Shown: positions 45,811 to 56,634 of the stretch, piece by piece
Numbering within the stretch: position 1 is the first letter of the stretch
Layout: every line of letters starts with the position of its first letter
Source of the DNA: Halomonas huangheensis
GTDB lineage: Bacteria; Pseudomonadota; Gammaproteobacteria; Pseudomonadales; Halomonadaceae
DNA: 64,000 bases
Assembly: GCF_001431725.1 (NCBI RefSeq)
Contig: NZ_CP013106.1
Location: 2,480,001 to 2,544,000 of the forward strand
Direction of reading: 5' to 3'
Notes under the pieces: generated by a model
Databases searched by the model: none
What the model saw: the letters and a program-made list of their open reading frames with translations, nothing else
What the model was told of the DNA's origin: nothing
Translations under genes and position numbers: made by a program

Positions 45811-45844
45811 TTCTGCGGTCAGCGATGACCAACGGGTATCAGGA

Positions 45845-47521
45845 TCAGTCCTGGCCCATCTGCTGCTTGATCAAGTCACCGATGGTGGTCGGACCACCAA
45901 CTTCAGATTCCTGATCACGCAACTTGGTCATGTTACGACGAGTATCGTCCTGATCCTTGGCCTTGACGGACAAGGAAATCTGGCGGCTCTTGCGATCCAC
46001 ACTTACGATACGCGCTTCAACAGCATCGCCTTCGTTCAGGACGTTGCGAGCATCTTCAACGCGGTCAGCGCTGATCTCGGACGCCTTGAGCACGGCAATG
46101 ACGTCAGTAGCCAGCTCAACATGAGCTTCCTTGGCATCAACTTCAACAACGCGGCCGGTAACAATAGCGCCCTTGTCGTTTACAGCAAGGAACTCAGCGA
46201 CCGGATCGGTATCAAGCTGCTTGACGCCCAGAGAGATGCGCTCACGCTCCGGATCGATGGACAGGATGACGGCTTCAGCTTCGTCGCCCTTCTTGAAGGA
46301 GCGCACGGCTTCTTCACCGGTATCTGTCCAGGAGATATCGGACAGGTGAACCAGACCGTCGATGCCACCGTCGAGACCGATGAAGATACCAAAGTCAGTG
46401 ATCGACTTGATGGTACCGGAAACACGGTCACCCTTGTTGAACTGAGCGTTGAAGGTTTCCCACGGGTTGGCAGTGCACTGCTTGATACCCAGGGAAATAC
46501 GACGACGCTCTTCGTCGATATCCAGAATCATGACGTCCACATCGTCGCCCACCTGGACAACCTTGGACGGATGGATGTTCTTGTTGGTCCAGTCCATTTC
46601 TGAAACGTGAACCAGACCCTCGACACCCTCTTCCAGCTCGGCAAAGCAGCCGTAGTCGGTGAGGTTGGTGACGCGAGCGTGCACCTTGGTGCCTTCCGGG
46701 TAGCGACCCTTGATGTTGACCCACGGATCTTCGCCCAGCTGCTTGAGACCCAGAGACACACGATTGCGCTCACGGTCAAACTTCAGCACCTTGACAGAGA
46801 TCTCGTCACCAACAGCAACGATTTCGCTCGGATGCTTGATGCGCTTCCAGGCCATATCGGTGATGTGCAGCAGGCCGTCAACGCCGCCCAGATCAACAAA
46901 GGCACCGTAGTCGGTCAGGTTCTTGACGATACCGAGAATCTGCTGACCTTCCTGCAGAGTCGCCAGCAGCGCCTCACGCTCTGCACTGTTCTCGGCTTCG
47001 AGAACGGCACGACGAGAAACGACAACATTGTTGCGTTTCGGATCGAGCTTGATGACCTTGAAGTCCAGTTCCTTGTTCTCCAGGTGCGCGGTGTCGCGAA
47101 CCGGACGAACGTCTACCAGAGAGCCAGGCAAGAAGGCACGGATGGAGTCGACGTCGACAGTGAAGCCGCCCTTGACCTTGCCGTTGATCACGCCCTTGAC
47201 GATCTCTTCCTTCTCGAAGGCAGCTTCCAGTACCTTCCACGCTTCGGCACGCTTGGCCTTCTCGCGGGACAGGCGGGTTTCACCAAAGCCGTCTTCCACA
47301 GCTTCGAGGGCAACGTGCACCTCATCACCAATGGCGATGTTCAGCTCACCATTATCGTCGCGGAATTGCGCGGCGGGGATCTGACCTTCGGACTTCAGGC
47401 CGGCATTGACGGTAACCCAGTCACCTTCGATGTCGACAACAGTTGCCGGGACGATGGCGCCCGGTTCCATGTTGATGTCCTGGAGAGACTGTTCAAACAG
47501 TTCAGCAAAGCTTTCGCTCAT
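45845..47521 (-). CDS. rpsA: 30S ribosomal protein S1
   Basis: A 558-residue protein with six S1/OB repeats (starting near residues 20, 105, 190, 275, 360, 448). The repeats have the familiar motifs [54 protein letters not shown] and [16 protein letters not shown]. It delivers mRNA to the 30S subunit. It is the last gene of the gyrA-to-rpsA cluster, 211 bases after cmk. The length equals that of the E. coli protein within two residues. The C-terminal end is more acidic than in E. coli. ihfB, which often follows rpsA, is absent here. Confidence 0.97.
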   Translation of the reverse strand: MSESFAELFEQSLQDINMEPGAIVPATVVDIEGDWVTVNAGLKSEGQIPAAQFRDDNGELNIAIGDEVHVALEAVEDGFGETRLSREKAKRAEAWKVLEAAFEKEEIVKGVINGKVKGGFTVDVDSIRAFLPGSLVDVRPVRDTAHLENKELDFKVIKLDPKRNNVVVSRRAVLEAENSAEREALLATLQEGQQILGIVKNLTDYGAFVDLGGVDGLLHITDMAWKRIKHPSEIVAVGDEISVKVLKFDRERNRVSLGLKQLGEDPWVNIKGRYPEGTKVHARVTNLTDYGCFAELEEGVEGLVHVSEMDWTNKNIHPSKVVQVGDDVDVMILDIDEERRRISLGIKQCTANPWETFNAQFNKGDRVSGTIKSITDFGIFIGLDGGIDGLVHLSDISWTDTGEEAVRSFKKGDEAEAVILSIDPERERISLGVKQLDTDPVAEFLAVNDKGAIVTGRVVEVDAKEAHVELATDVIAVLKASEISADRVEDARNVLNEGDAVEARIVSVDRKSRQISLSVKAKDQDDTRRNMTKLRDQESEVGGPTTIGDLIKQQMGQD

Positions 47522-47732
47522 GATGTTCCTACGTGATCAACGTTGAGTGCGGCAGGGCCGCTTCTCCGCACCACCAGCAAGTGCGGGCCATTTCCGATAA
47601 CCCCCGGGGATGTTGACACTGGTTAGACCTGACCGTGTTTTTCCTGGTTTTTTCAATAACCTGGCTTTTCAACAAGCCATTCATCAACTCGGCCACGTCT
47701 TGACATCTTGCCGGGGACTCCGCAAGCGAAGT

Positions 47733-48440
47733 TCAGGTGACGTTTGCCAGTCCCTTCTGGACCAGCAACCGGGTCAGCTGTTCCACCACTTCCGGTATGC
47801 TCAGGTTAGTGGTGTCGAGCTCGATGGCATCATCGGCCGGCACCAGCGGAGCCACGCTACGCTGCGTATCGCGAGCATCGCGTGCCTGAATCTCCTTTAA
47901 AAGACTCGGTAGACTAGCATCCAGGCCAGCCTCTCGCAACTGTATATGACGCCGCCTTGCCCTTTCCTCGGCACTGGCGGTGAGGAATATCTTCAGCGGG
48001 GCATCCTTGAAAACCACCGTGCCCATATCACGACCATCGGCCACCAGCCCCGGCGGCTGACAGAAGTCGCGCTGACGCTGCAGCAACGCCGAGCGCACTT
48101 CGCCCAAGGCGGCGACCCGAGATGCACAATCACCGATCTGCTCGGTACGAATGTCATTGGTGACCACTTCACCTTCCAGCTCAATGACCGCATGCCCCTG
48201 ATCAACGCGAAACACCACATCCAGTTGGGCAGCAATTCCGGCGAGACTCGGCTCATCATCCAGCGCCACCCCCTTGCGCAGCGCGGCAAGCGCCGTCAAG
48301 CGATAGAGGCTACCGCTATCCAGCAGGTGCCAGCCCAGACGCTCCGCAATCAGGCGGCTGATGGTGCCCTTTCCAGCACCACCAGGACCATCGATAGCCA
48401 GCACCGGTGCAGCAGAGGTCGTCAGGGACTGTACCGTCAT
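47733..48440 (-). CDS. cmk: Cytidylate kinase
   Basis: A 235-residue CMP/dCMP kinase. It begins with the P-loop [21 protein letters not shown] and has [45 protein letters not shown] and [12 protein letters not shown], all typical. Its start overlaps the stop of the tyrA-aroA gene by four bases, which points to coupled translation. As in pseudomonads it sits between the aromatic genes and rpsA. Confidence 0.95.
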   Translation of the reverse strand: MTVQSLTTSAAPVLAIDGPGGAGKGTISRLIAERLGWHLLDSGSLYRLTALAALRKGVALDDEPSLAGIAAQLDVVFRVDQGHAVIELEGEVVTNDIRTEQIGDCASRVAALGEVRSALLQRQRDFCQPPGLVADGRDMGTVVFKDAPLKIFLTASAEERARRRHIQLREAGLDASLPSLLKEIQARDARDTQRSVAPLVPADDAIELDTTNLSIPEVVEQLTRLLVQKGLANVT

Positions 48441-50722
48441 TCCAACTCCTCACGTACCTCATCGAGGCTCAACCCGACACGACGTGCCAACTCCACAAAC
48501 CCCGGAAATGAAGTAGCAACATTGGCGCAGTCGTCCACCTCGATCGGTGCACTCGCACGCAACCCGGCAATGGTAAAGGCCATGGCGATACGGTGATCTT
48601 CATGACTCTGCACACGGCCACCACCGTAGTTCGGCGCCTCACCGCCCTTGCCGACGATATCGATGCCATCATCGAACAGAGTATTCTCGATTCCGAGGAT
48701 CGTCATGCCATCCGCCATCGACTGCAGACGGTCCGACTCCTTGACGCGCAGCTCTTCGGCTCCTCGCAGACGTGTCACCCCTTCGGCATTGGCCGCGGCA
48801 ATGAACAGCGCCGGGAATTCGTCAATCGCCAACGGCACTTGATCGGTGGGTATCTCAATCCCCTTCAATGGAGCATAGCGGATATGCAGGTCAGCCACCG
48901 GCTCGCCCCCCACTTCACGCGAGTTCTCCATGCGCAGATCCGCGCCCATCGCCTTGAGGATATTGATCACCCCGATACGGGTCGGATTGAGACCAACATG
49001 CTCCAGCACCAGGTCTGAACCAGGCGTAATGGCCGCAGCGACCAGGAAGAAAGTCGCTGACGAGATATCCGACGGCACATCGATCGGCGCAGCGGTCAGC
49101 TTGCCACCGCCCTGCAGCCAACAGGTATCGCCCTCACGCTCAACCCGGTAACCGAAGCCATTGAGCATGCGCTCGGTATGATCACGGGTCGGGGCTGGCT
49201 CACGCACACGCGTTTCACCCGCGGCGTACATGCCGGCGAGCAGCAGACAGGATTTGACCTGAGCACTGGCCATCGGCATGTCGTAATCGAGTCCTCTGAG
49301 CGGCTGGCCACCCTTGATTCTCAGTGGTGGGCGGCCACCCTCGGCCGTTTCGACCACCGCGCCCATTTCACGCAGCGGATCAGCAACTCGGCCCATGGGC
49401 CGACGCGTCAGCGAAGTATCACCGGTCAGTTCCGTATCGAAGGCCTGCCCCGCAAGCAAACCGGCAAACAAACGCATGGCGGTGCCGGCATTGCCCACGT
49501 ACAGAGGCCCGGAAGGCTGCTGAAGACCATGCATACCAACGCCATGGATCACCACGCGCCCTTGATGAGGGCCTTCAATGGCAACGCCCATTTCACGAAA
49601 GGCTTGCAGTGTCGCCAGACTGTCTTCACCTTCCAGGAAGCCAGTAACTTCGGTGACGCCTTCACTCAAGGCGCCCAGCATGATCGAACGATGTGAAATC
49701 GACTTGTCTCCCGGCACGCGAATGCGTCCAGAAACACTGCCGCCCGGAGCGACGCGGTAGCGCAAGCTGTTGTTGTCCTGCATCTGATATTCCGCCTGAT
49801 AACTGGTCTGATTGAGCAAGGATTCGAAGTAATGCCGAGCATGACGCGCACGATCGAAAGTCGCCAGCATGTCATCGCCATCTCCGTGCGTCACTGCCTG
49901 ACGCAGCCGCTTGAGCCCAAGCTCGAAGTCATCCAGAGCATCAAGCACGGCCTCTCGGTTGGCGGTAAAGACATCGCGCCACATGACCGGATCGCTCCCG
50001 GCAATCCGGGTAAAGTCACGAAACCCTCCCGCAGCATAGCGGAAGATTTCCAGCCGCTCGTCCTGTCTGGCGAGCGTATCCACCAGCGAGAACGCCAGCA
50101 GATGGGGTAAGTGGCTGGTCCGCGCCAACACTTGATCATGGCGCTCGACATCCATGCTCAGTACTTCGGCACCGGCCAGCTGCCACATTGCCGAGACACG
50201 CTGCAGCGCATCGGCTTCAGTGTTGGCACAGGGAGTGAGGATGACCTTGTGGCTCTGATAGAGCTCGGCGTCCGATGCCGCCACGCCACTCTTCTCCGAA
50301 CCAGCGATCGGGTGCCCAAGCACCAGGCGCGGCGGCAAGCTGCCAAACGCTTCAATGGCAATATCCCGCACCGCGGCCTTGGTACTACCGACATCGGTGA
50401 TCACGGCCCGCTCTGCCAGTTGAGGCAGATATCGGGACAACTCCTGCATGACGGTGCGCATTGCCAGCACCGGCACCGCAAGTACGATCAGCGTTGCCCC
50501 CTCTACTACCTCGGAGAGGCAAGTGGCGCCAGCGTCAACCAACCCCATCTCGATACCGCGCTGGATCTCATCTTGATTGGGGTCACAAGCCAGAATAACG
50601 CTGTTGTCATCCTGACCGACACCGGCCGCCCGCAGAGCGGCGGCCAGCGAGCCACCAATCAGGCCAAGACCAACGACGAGGATCCGCGATGCTGCAGGTA
50701 AGCTCAGGTCTTGCCTCACCAT
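48437..50722 (-). CDS. Fused prephenate dehydrogenase (TyrA) - EPSP synthase (AroA)
   Basis: A 761-residue bifunctional protein. Residues ~13-300 are a TyrA/arogenate-prephenate dehydrogenase: Rossmann [46 protein letters not shown] and [17 protein letters not shown] with the catalytic His. Residues ~314-761 are class I EPSP synthase: [18 protein letters not shown] (336-353), [30 protein letters not shown] and [16 protein letters not shown]. The fusion is known from pseudomonads and other gammaproteobacteria. It directs chorismate-pathway flux at two points, one before and one after chorismate. Gap to pheA is two bases; overlap with cmk is four. Confidence 0.95.
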   Translation of the reverse strand: MVRQDLSLPAASRILVVGLGLIGGSLAAALRAAGVGQDDNSVILACDPNQDEIQRGIEMGLVDAGATCLSEVVEGATLIVLAVPVLAMRTVMQELSRYLPQLAERAVITDVGSTKAAVRDIAIEAFGSLPPRLVLGHPIAGSEKSGVAASDAELYQSHKVILTPCANTEADALQRVSAMWQLAGAEVLSMDVERHDQVLARTSHLPHLLAFSLVDTLARQDERLEIFRYAAGGFRDFTRIAGSDPVMWRDVFTANREAVLDALDDFELGLKRLRQAVTHGDGDDMLATFDRARHARHYFESLLNQTSYQAEYQMQDNNSLRYRVAPGGSVSGRIRVPGDKSISHRSIMLGALSEGVTEVTGFLEGEDSLATLQAFREMGVAIEGPHQGRVVIHGVGMHGLQQPSGPLYVGNAGTAMRLFAGLLAGQAFDTELTGDTSLTRRPMGRVADPLREMGAVVETAEGGRPPLRIKGGQPLRGLDYDMPMASAQVKSCLLLAGMYAAGETRVREPAPTRDHTERMLNGFGYRVEREGDTCWLQGGGKLTAAPIDVPSDISSATFFLVAAAITPGSDLVLEHVGLNPTRIGVINILKAMGADLRMENSREVGGEPVADLHIRYAPLKGIEIPTDQVPLAIDEFPALFIAAANAEGVTRLRGAEELRVKESDRLQSMADGMTILGIENTLFDDGIDIVGKGGEAPNYGGGRVQSHEDHRIAMAFTIAGLRASAPIEVDDCANVATSFPGFVELARRVGLSLDEVREELE

Positions 50723-50724
50723 CC

Positions 50725-51819
50725 TTACAACACACCCTGGGGATAGGAACCCAGCACCTTGAGCTCTGACGCCCGCAGCCTGACTTCTTCGAGCAATGCG
50801 GCAACGCGCGGCTCATCGACATGCCCGGCAAAGTCGATGAAGAACACATAGTTCCAGACTCCGGTACGAGATGGGCGAGTCTCGAGACGCGTCAGGTCGA
50901 TCTGGTGACGATGAAATGGCTCAAGCAGATCGTGCAGCGCACCCGGCTGGTTGCGCATCGCCACCACCAGCGAGGTCTTGTCGGTCCCTGACATCGGCAC
51001 CTGCTGATTGCCGATGATCAGGAAGCGCGTGGAGTTGTCCGGACGATCCTCTATCTTCTCGGCAAGATGCTTCAGGCCGTAAAGCTTGGCAGCCATGTCG
51101 CCGGCAATCGCCGCGCTATGCCACTCCGACTTGACCATCCGCGCCGCTTCGGCGTTGGACGATACCGGTACCCGCTCGGCGTGAGGGAAGTGCGCATCCA
51201 GCCATTTGCGGCACTGGGCGAAGGACTGCGGATGCGAATAGATCCGCGAGACCTTGTCCTTGAGCGTGGTGTCCGACACCAGCAGGTGATGGTGGATACG
51301 CAGCACCACCTCTCCGCAGATATGCAGCGAAGAGTCCATGAACGAGTCCAGCGTATGGTTGATCACGCCTTCGGTGGAGTTCTCGACCGGCACCACACCA
51401 TAGTTGACCGCACCCGCTTCTACCTCACGGAAGACCTCGTCGATGGCCGCCATCGGCAGACTGATGGCACTGTCGCCGAAGTGCTTGAGTGACGCCTGCT
51501 GAGTGAAGGTGCCCTCCGGCCCGAGATAGGCCACCTTGATCGGCTGTTCAAGCGCCAGACAGGCCGACATGATCTCGCGGAACAGGCGCGCCATTTCTTC
51601 ACTATCCAGCGGCCCCTGATTCATCTCCATCACCCGGCGCAGCACCTGGGCTTCGCGTTCAGGACGATAGAATACCGCGTCGGGGTCCGACGCTGTCTTG
51701 GTTTCCGCCACCTGGCGTGCACATTCGGCACGCTCGCTGATGAGGCGCAGAATATCGCTATCGATCTCGTCGATACGGTTCCGCAAGCCTCCCAGGCCCT
51801 GCTTGTTCGATTCACTCAT
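50725..51819 (-). CDS. pheA: Bifunctional chorismate mutase / prephenate dehydratase (P-protein)
   Basis: A 364-residue enzyme of phenylalanine synthesis. Residues ~8-95 form the AroQ chorismate mutase helices (LRNRIDEIDSDILRLISERA). Residues ~97-275 form prephenate dehydratase (VAYLGPEGTFTQQAS, VVPVENSTEGVINHTLD, the TRF motif in NSTRFLIIG). Residues ~285-362 form the ACT regulatory domain (GALHDLLEPFHRHQIDLTRLETRP, YVFFIDFAGH), which gives feedback inhibition by Phe. It follows serC by two bases. In pseudomonads a histidinol-phosphate-type aminotransferase gene lies between pheA and tyrA; here it is missing. Confidence 0.96.
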   Translation of the reverse strand: MSESNKQGLGGLRNRIDEIDSDILRLISERAECARQVAETKTASDPDAVFYRPEREAQVLRRVMEMNQGPLDSEEMARLFREIMSACLALEQPIKVAYLGPEGTFTQQASLKHFGDSAISLPMAAIDEVFREVEAGAVNYGVVPVENSTEGVINHTLDSFMDSSLHICGEVVLRIHHHLLVSDTTLKDKVSRIYSHPQSFAQCRKWLDAHFPHAERVPVSSNAEAARMVKSEWHSAAIAGDMAAKLYGLKHLAEKIEDRPDNSTRFLIIGNQQVPMSGTDKTSLVVAMRNQPGALHDLLEPFHRHQIDLTRLETRPSRTGVWNYVFFIDFAGHVDEPRVAALLEEVRLRASELKVLGSYPQGVL

Positions 51820-51821
51820 GA

Positions 51822-52925
51822 TCAGCCCCGCCGCTGCTCAAAGTCATTCATGAACGCTACCAATGCATCCACCGCAGCTTCCGGCACCGCGTTGTAGATG
51901 CTGGCACGCATACCGCCCACACTACGATGCCCCTTGAGATTCAATAGCCCCGCCTGTTCAGCCTCGACAAGAAAATCGCTGTCGAGGCGACTGTCAGCCA
52001 GCACAAAAGGCACGTTCATGCGCGAGCGATTGATGGGGGCTATCGGGTTACTGTAGAGAGCGCTACCATCAATGGCAGCATAGAGCTTGTCGGACTTACG
52101 CTGATTGATGGCATCCATGGCGTCGAGGCCACCGACATCATTCTTCAGCCAGTCAAAAACCAACCCCGCCAGATACCAGCTGTAAGTGGCAGGCGTATTG
52201 ATCATCGACCCCGCCTCGGCCAGTTGACGGTAGCTGAACAGGGTTGGCATATCGTCACGCGCACGATCCAGCAGATCTTCGCGGACAATCACCACCACCA
52301 GCCCTGCGGGACCAATGTTCTTCTGGGCACCGGCGTAGATAACCCCATAACGCGAAACGTCCAGCGGCGCCGACAGGATCGACGAGGAAAGGTCCGCGAC
52401 CAACGGTACTTCAATACCATCTTCACGCTGAGTGTGGGGCAGATAATCGAAGGCCAGGCCTCCAATGGTCTCGTTGGGCGTGAAATGCAGATAAGCTGCG
52501 TCACTGGACAAGGCAATGTCCTGCTGACGAGGTACTGCCACATGTCCGCTCTCGGCACTGGATGCCGCGACATGCGCGGCACCAAACAGATGCCGCGCCT
52601 CCTGGATAGCTTTCTTGCCCCAGATGCCGGTTTCAATGAAATTGGCCGTGCCACCCGGACCAAGAAGGTTCCAGGGCACGGCAGCAAACTGCTGAGTCGC
52701 CCCGCCCTGGGTAAACAGAATTCGGTAGTTGCTCGGTACGTTCAGCAACTCACGCAAATCGGCCTCGGCCTTCTCGGCAATCGCCACGTACTCGTCAGAG
52801 CGGTGGCTCATTTCCATTACCGAAAGACCACGCCCCTGGTAATCGAGCATTTCCTCACGGGCCCTTTCGAGCACCGCCGTCGGCAGAGCTGCTGGCCCCG
52901 CACAGAAATTGTAGTGACGCGTCAT
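51822..52925 (-). CDS. serC: Phosphoserine aminotransferase
   Basis: A 367-residue PLP enzyme for serine and pyridoxal-phosphate synthesis. It begins with NFCAGPAALPTAVLERAREEM. It has HRSDEYVAIAEKAEADLRELL, LFTQGGATQQFAAVPWNLL, the catalytic Lys region GVIYAGAQKNIGPAGLVVVIV, and the end GHRSVGGMRASIYNAVPEAAVDALVAFM. It is located between gyrA (82 bases) and pheA (two bases), the conserved supraoperon position. SerC might also supply aromatic transamination here, but that is speculation. Confidence 0.96.
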   Translation of the reverse strand: MTRHYNFCAGPAALPTAVLERAREEMLDYQGRGLSVMEMSHRSDEYVAIAEKAEADLRELLNVPSNYRILFTQGGATQQFAAVPWNLLGPGGTANFIETGIWGKKAIQEARHLFGAAHVAASSAESGHVAVPRQQDIALSSDAAYLHFTPNETIGGLAFDYLPHTQREDGIEVPLVADLSSSILSAPLDVSRYGVIYAGAQKNIGPAGLVVVIVREDLLDRARDDMPTLFSYRQLAEAGSMINTPATYSWYLAGLVFDWLKNDVGGLDAMDAINQRKSDKLYAAIDGSALYSNPIAPINRSRMNVPFVLADSRLDSDFLVEAEQAGLLNLKGHRSVGGMRASIYNAVPEAAVDALVAFMNDFEQRRG

Positions 52926-53007
52926 GGGTGTCCAGTGTCCTTCACTGATTGTCTATACTCGCGCCCCCGGCAACCTATCGACCGCAGCCGGGGACGCGGG
53001 ACACGAA

Positions 53008-55773
53008 TTATTCTTCGTTATCGTTACCGCTGCCTTCCGCAGCATCATCGTCGGCCTGAGACTCGCCGCTCGAATTGTCTCCAGCATCGGTGTTGCCTGC
53101 ACCATTCTCGATGTCGCCACCGTCGACAGTCTCGCCATCAACCTCAGCGACAACATCTTCCTCATCGAGCTCTTCAATACGCACGGTCTTGACCAGAGAC
53201 TCCGCCTCACCCAGACGAATCAACATCACGCCCTGGGTGTTACGCGAAGTGATCGAAACTTCACCAACCCGTGTGCGCACCAGAGTGCCACGGTCGGTAA
53301 TCAGCATCATCTCGTCGCTGGAGTAAACCTGCATGGCAGCGACCATTGATCCATTACGCTCGCTGGTCTGTATGGCAATAACTCCCTGACCACCACGACC
53401 TCGTAGCGGGAATTCCTCGAGACGAGTCCGCTTGCCATAGCCATTCTCGCTCGCGGTGAGGATATAGATCTGATCGTCGCTGGAAGTGCCCTGCTCGACG
53501 GCAACGGCCTCTTCTTCGCCAGCGTCAGCATCGGCATCGATTTCACGGCTCTGCGGAATGATCAAGCTGATGACTTCCGCTCCGCCCAACAGACGCATGC
53601 CTCGTACACCGCGTGCGGTACGACCCATGGCACGAACCTGAGTTTCCTCGAAGCGAATCGCCTTGCCGTTGGAAGACAGCAGCATGGCGTGATCGCTACC
53701 GGAAGTAATGGCTGCGCCTATCAGACGATCGCCTTCTTCCAGGTCGATGGCAATCAGGCCCACGCTACGCGGACGTGAGAACTGCTCAAGGCTGGTACGC
53801 TTAACGGTACCGCTCGCGGTCGCGAAGAAGATGTAACAGTTGGGATCATACTCATTGACCGGCAGGATGGCGTTGATCGACTCACCTTCCTCCAGCGGCA
53901 GCATATTGACCAGCGGCTTGCCACGCGAACCGCGGCTGGCCGCCGGCATCTCATAGACCTTGAGCCAGTAGACCTTGCCACGATTGGAGAACAACAACAC
54001 CGTGTCATGAGTCGAGGCCACCAGCAGGTGCTCGATGACATCCTCATCCTTCATCGAGGTCGCCGATTTGCCACGACCACCACGGCGCTGCGCCTGGTAA
54101 TCCGACAACGGCTGGGTCTTGGCATAACCACTGCGCGAGACCGTCACCACCATGTCTTCCTCGGCGATCAGGTCTTCGATCGACAGGTCGAGACGGCTGG
54201 CCTGAATTTCGGTGCGACGCTCATCTCCGTACTGATCACGAACCGCTTCCAGTTCTTCACGGATGACTTCGAGCAGACGCTCGGATGACGCCAGAATCGC
54301 CATCAGTTCGGCAATGGACTTCAGAATCGAAAGATACTCATCGAGCAGCTTTTCGGTTTCGAGTCCAGTCAAGCGGTGCAGACGCAGCTCGAGAATTGCC
54401 TGAGCCTGAGCCGGAGACAGACGATATTCGCTGCTGCCTTCCAACAGACCGTAACCTTCTTCCAGGTCCTCCGGCTTGCACGATGTCGCACCCGCACGCT
54501 CCAACATGTCAGTGACCTGGCCTGGCTGCCAACCGCGAGCCAGCAGCTTCTCCCTGGCCTCTGCCGCATTCGGCGAAGCCTTGATCAGCTCGATCACCTC
54601 ATCGATGTTGGAGATCGCAACTGCCAAACCTTCAAGGATATGTCCACGCTCACGCGCCTTGCGTAATTCGAACAGGGTCCGGCGGGTAACGACTTCGCGG
54701 CGGTGACGAATGAACGCTTCAAGGACCTGCTTGAGGTTCATGGTCTTCGGCTCGCCATCCTCCAGCGCAACCATATTGATACCGAAGACGTTCTGCAGCT
54801 GAGTCTGGGCGAAGAGGTTGTTGACCACCACATCGCCACTCTCGCCACGCTTGACCTCGATCACCACACGCAAACCATCCTTGTCGGACTCGTCGCGCAG
54901 CTCGGCAATGCCGTCGATCTTCTTGTCCTTGACCAGCTCGGCGATCTTCTCGATCAGACGCGCCTTGTTTACCTGATAGGGAAGCTCGGTAACGATGATG
55001 TGATCGCGGCCACTCTTGTCGTCGTGCTCGATGGTATGACAGGCACGCACATAGATACGCCCACGCCCGGTGCGATAGGCATCGAGGATCCCGGCACGGC
55101 CATTGATGATACCCCCGGTCGGGAAGTCTGGCCCCGGGATGTATTCCATCAAGTCATCGACGGTCAGGGTGTAATCATCGATCAGCGCCAGGCAGCCGTT
55201 GATGATTTCCACCATGTTGTGCGGCGGGATATTGGTCGCCATGCCAACAGCGATGCCCGAGGAGCCATTGATCAGCAGGTTGGGCACGCGGGTCGGCAAC
55301 ACGTCAGGTATGCGTTCGGTGCCGTCGTAGTTGTCGACCCAATCGACGGTGTCCTTCTCCAGGTCGGCCAGCAGTTCGTGGGCCAGCCTCGCCATGCGCA
55401 CCTCGGTGTAACGCATGGCAGCGGCATTATCGCCATCGATGGAACCGAAGTTGCCCTGGCCGTCGACCAGCACATGCCGCATGGAGAAGTTCTGCGCCAT
55501 GCGCACGATGGTGTCGTATACCGCACTGTCGCCGTGTGGGTGATACTTACCAATTACGTCGCCCACGACACGGGCGGACTTCTTGTAGGGCTTGTTCCAG
55601 TCATTACTCAGCTCATGCATCGCGAACAGCACGCGACGATGAACTGGCTTGAGACCATCGCGTACGTCCGGTAACGCGCGGCCAATGATTACGCTCATCG
55701 CGTAATCGAGATACGACTGCTTGAGCTCGTCCTCGATATTGACTGGCAGAATCTCTCTGGCGATGTCACCCAT
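53008..55773 (-). CDS. gyrA: DNA gyrase subunit A
   Basis: A 921-residue type II topoisomerase subunit. It has E. coli-like numbering throughout the start: [15 protein letters not shown] gives S83 and D87, both the quinolone-susceptible residues, and the catalytic tyrosine is Y122 in RYTEVRM. The C-terminal beta-pinwheel has the GyrA-box QRRGGRGK (about 559-566). The last ~50 residues are a disordered tail of mostly Asp, Glu, Gly, Asn and Ser (from [14 protein letters not shown] onward), longer and more acidic than in E. coli as I recall it. It heads the supraoperon; serC follows after 82 bases. Confidence 0.97.
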   Translation of the reverse strand: MGDIAREILPVNIEDELKQSYLDYAMSVIIGRALPDVRDGLKPVHRRVLFAMHELSNDWNKPYKKSARVVGDVIGKYHPHGDSAVYDTIVRMAQNFSMRHVLVDGQGNFGSIDGDNAAAMRYTEVRMARLAHELLADLEKDTVDWVDNYDGTERIPDVLPTRVPNLLINGSSGIAVGMATNIPPHNMVEIINGCLALIDDYTLTVDDLMEYIPGPDFPTGGIINGRAGILDAYRTGRGRIYVRACHTIEHDDKSGRDHIIVTELPYQVNKARLIEKIAELVKDKKIDGIAELRDESDKDGLRVVIEVKRGESGDVVVNNLFAQTQLQNVFGINMVALEDGEPKTMNLKQVLEAFIRHRREVVTRRTLFELRKARERGHILEGLAVAISNIDEVIELIKASPNAAEAREKLLARGWQPGQVTDMLERAGATSCKPEDLEEGYGLLEGSSEYRLSPAQAQAILELRLHRLTGLETEKLLDEYLSILKSIAELMAILASSERLLEVIREELEAVRDQYGDERRTEIQASRLDLSIEDLIAEEDMVVTVSRSGYAKTQPLSDYQAQRRGGRGKSATSMKDEDVIEHLLVASTHDTVLLFSNRGKVYWLKVYEMPAASRGSRGKPLVNMLPLEEGESINAILPVNEYDPNCYIFFATASGTVKRTSLEQFSRPRSVGLIAIDLEEGDRLIGAAITSGSDHAMLLSSNGKAIRFEETQVRAMGRTARGVRGMRLLGGAEVISLIIPQSREIDADADAGEEEAVAVEQGTSSDDQIYILTASENGYGKRTRLEEFPLRGRGGQGVIAIQTSERNGSMVAAMQVYSSDEMMLITDRGTLVRTRVGEVSITSRNTQGVMLIRLGEAESLVKTVRIEELDEEDVVAEVDGETVDGGDIENGAGNTDAGDNSSGESQADDDAAEGSGNDNEE

Positions 55774-55889
55774 GGGTCGTCAAGTCCTTTGCGCAGCAAC
55801 AGGTAGGCGCGTCACAACATGGCAAGGCGCACAAATACAGCGCAATAGCATACCATCGATAGACGCCTCCGCGCAGCGTCCCTCATTAC

Positions 55890-56327
55890 TTATGCAGACT
55901 GACTTTTCTGAGCAGCAACCAGCGCGCTCAACGACTCACGCAACGAGCCTTCGATAGTCATCGCACTGTTCTCAGCGACATTCAGCAGCACAAAGGTCAG
56001 AACCGCGCGGCAGACCCGTTGCTGGTCGCTGCGACGACGAATCTCCTGAACCATTTTCGCACTACGCGAGCCCACTTCAGCCAGCTGCGTTTCCACAACC
56101 AGATCATCTCCTGCGACCGCTGCAGCGCGATAATCGATATTGAGGTTGACCACCACAAAAGCAATCTGTCCATCCCGGAGCTGATCCATCAGTGCAGCAT
56201 GGTGATCAAAGTAATCCCAACGCCCTTCCTCGAGAAACTCGAGATAGCGCGCGTGATTGACATGACCGTAGCCATCGAGGTGATAGCCACGTACGCGCAG
56301 TTCGATTGTTGTGATGTTGTCGTCCAT
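55890..56327 (-). CDS. Acyl-CoA thioesterase, 4HBT hotdog fold
   Basis: A 145-residue hotdog protein with the 4HBT/YbgC-like signature GYHLDGYGHVNHARYLEFLEEGRW (residues ~14-37). In this signature, the Asp and the HVN motif form the active site. Further strands include FVVVNLNIDYRAAAVAGDDLVVE. It probably hydrolyses acyl-CoA esters; the substrate is not predictable. It stands alone upstream of gyrA on the same strand, and a run of 15-bp repeats lies just before its start. Confidence 0.85.
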   Translation of the reverse strand: MDDNITTIELRVRGYHLDGYGHVNHARYLEFLEEGRWDYFDHHAALMDQLRDGQIAFVVVNLNIDYRAAAVAGDDLVVETQLAEVGSRSAKMVQEIRRRSDQQRVCRAVLTFVLLNVAENSAMTIEGSLRESLSALVAAQKSQSA

Positions 56328-56634
56328 CTGGAACGGTCCTTTCGTTTAATGAAGCCTGGTTTTATGAAGCCTGGTTTTATGAAGCCTGGTTTCATGAAGC
56401 ATGGCTTTATGAAGCATGGCTTTATGAAGCAGCCCCACGATCAGGGCCCCTGCTCACAGTTGGCAGAGTAAGGTCGATCGGTCGCAATTTCAAACATACG
56501 TTTGACATCATGTTCACCACTTGAACCCCGCGCGACAGCATGCACGACCTTGGTTGTGTTCAGGCATTTCGCCACTGGAACCCATCGCCGCCATTGTCCA
56601 TAATGTGCGTCCTTTCTGTACCGGGAAATGCTTC
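56328..56634. other. Intergenic region between thioesterase and rdgC
   Basis: 307 bases holding the 15-bp repeat array (56345-56434) and then DNA that must contain the divergent promoters. The only open frames come from the repeats or extend rdgC upstream without similarity. Confidence 0.6.
56345..56434. repeat. Six 15-bp tandem repeats (TTTTATGAAGCCTGG type)
   Basis: Six uninterrupted units start at 56345, 56360, 56375, 56390, 56405 and 56420. Three are the CCTGG form and two the CATGG form; the last ends CAGCC. The unit is a multiple of three and has no stop in one frame of each strand, so both strands spell KPGF-like peptides in that frame. This comes from the near-palindromic core AAGCCTGGTTT. 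No coding evidence accompanies it. Confidence 0.9.

Larger units (their letters stand above)
45349..45844. other. AT-rich intergenic region upstream of mvaT
   Basis: 496 bases. It holds the mvaT promoter (45390-45417) and the rpsA terminator (45789-45810). Open frames on either strand (for example plus strand 45571-45828) run through the terminator, have no family similarity, and are rejected. Confidence 0.6.

Noticed and set aside
45571..45828. Plus-strand open frame between mvaT and rpsA
   Set aside because: It runs through the rpsA terminator, has no family similarity and AT-driven composition.
56345..56434. CRISPR-like array
   Set aside because: The units are directly adjacent with no spacers, 15 bp long, and no cas genes are present.
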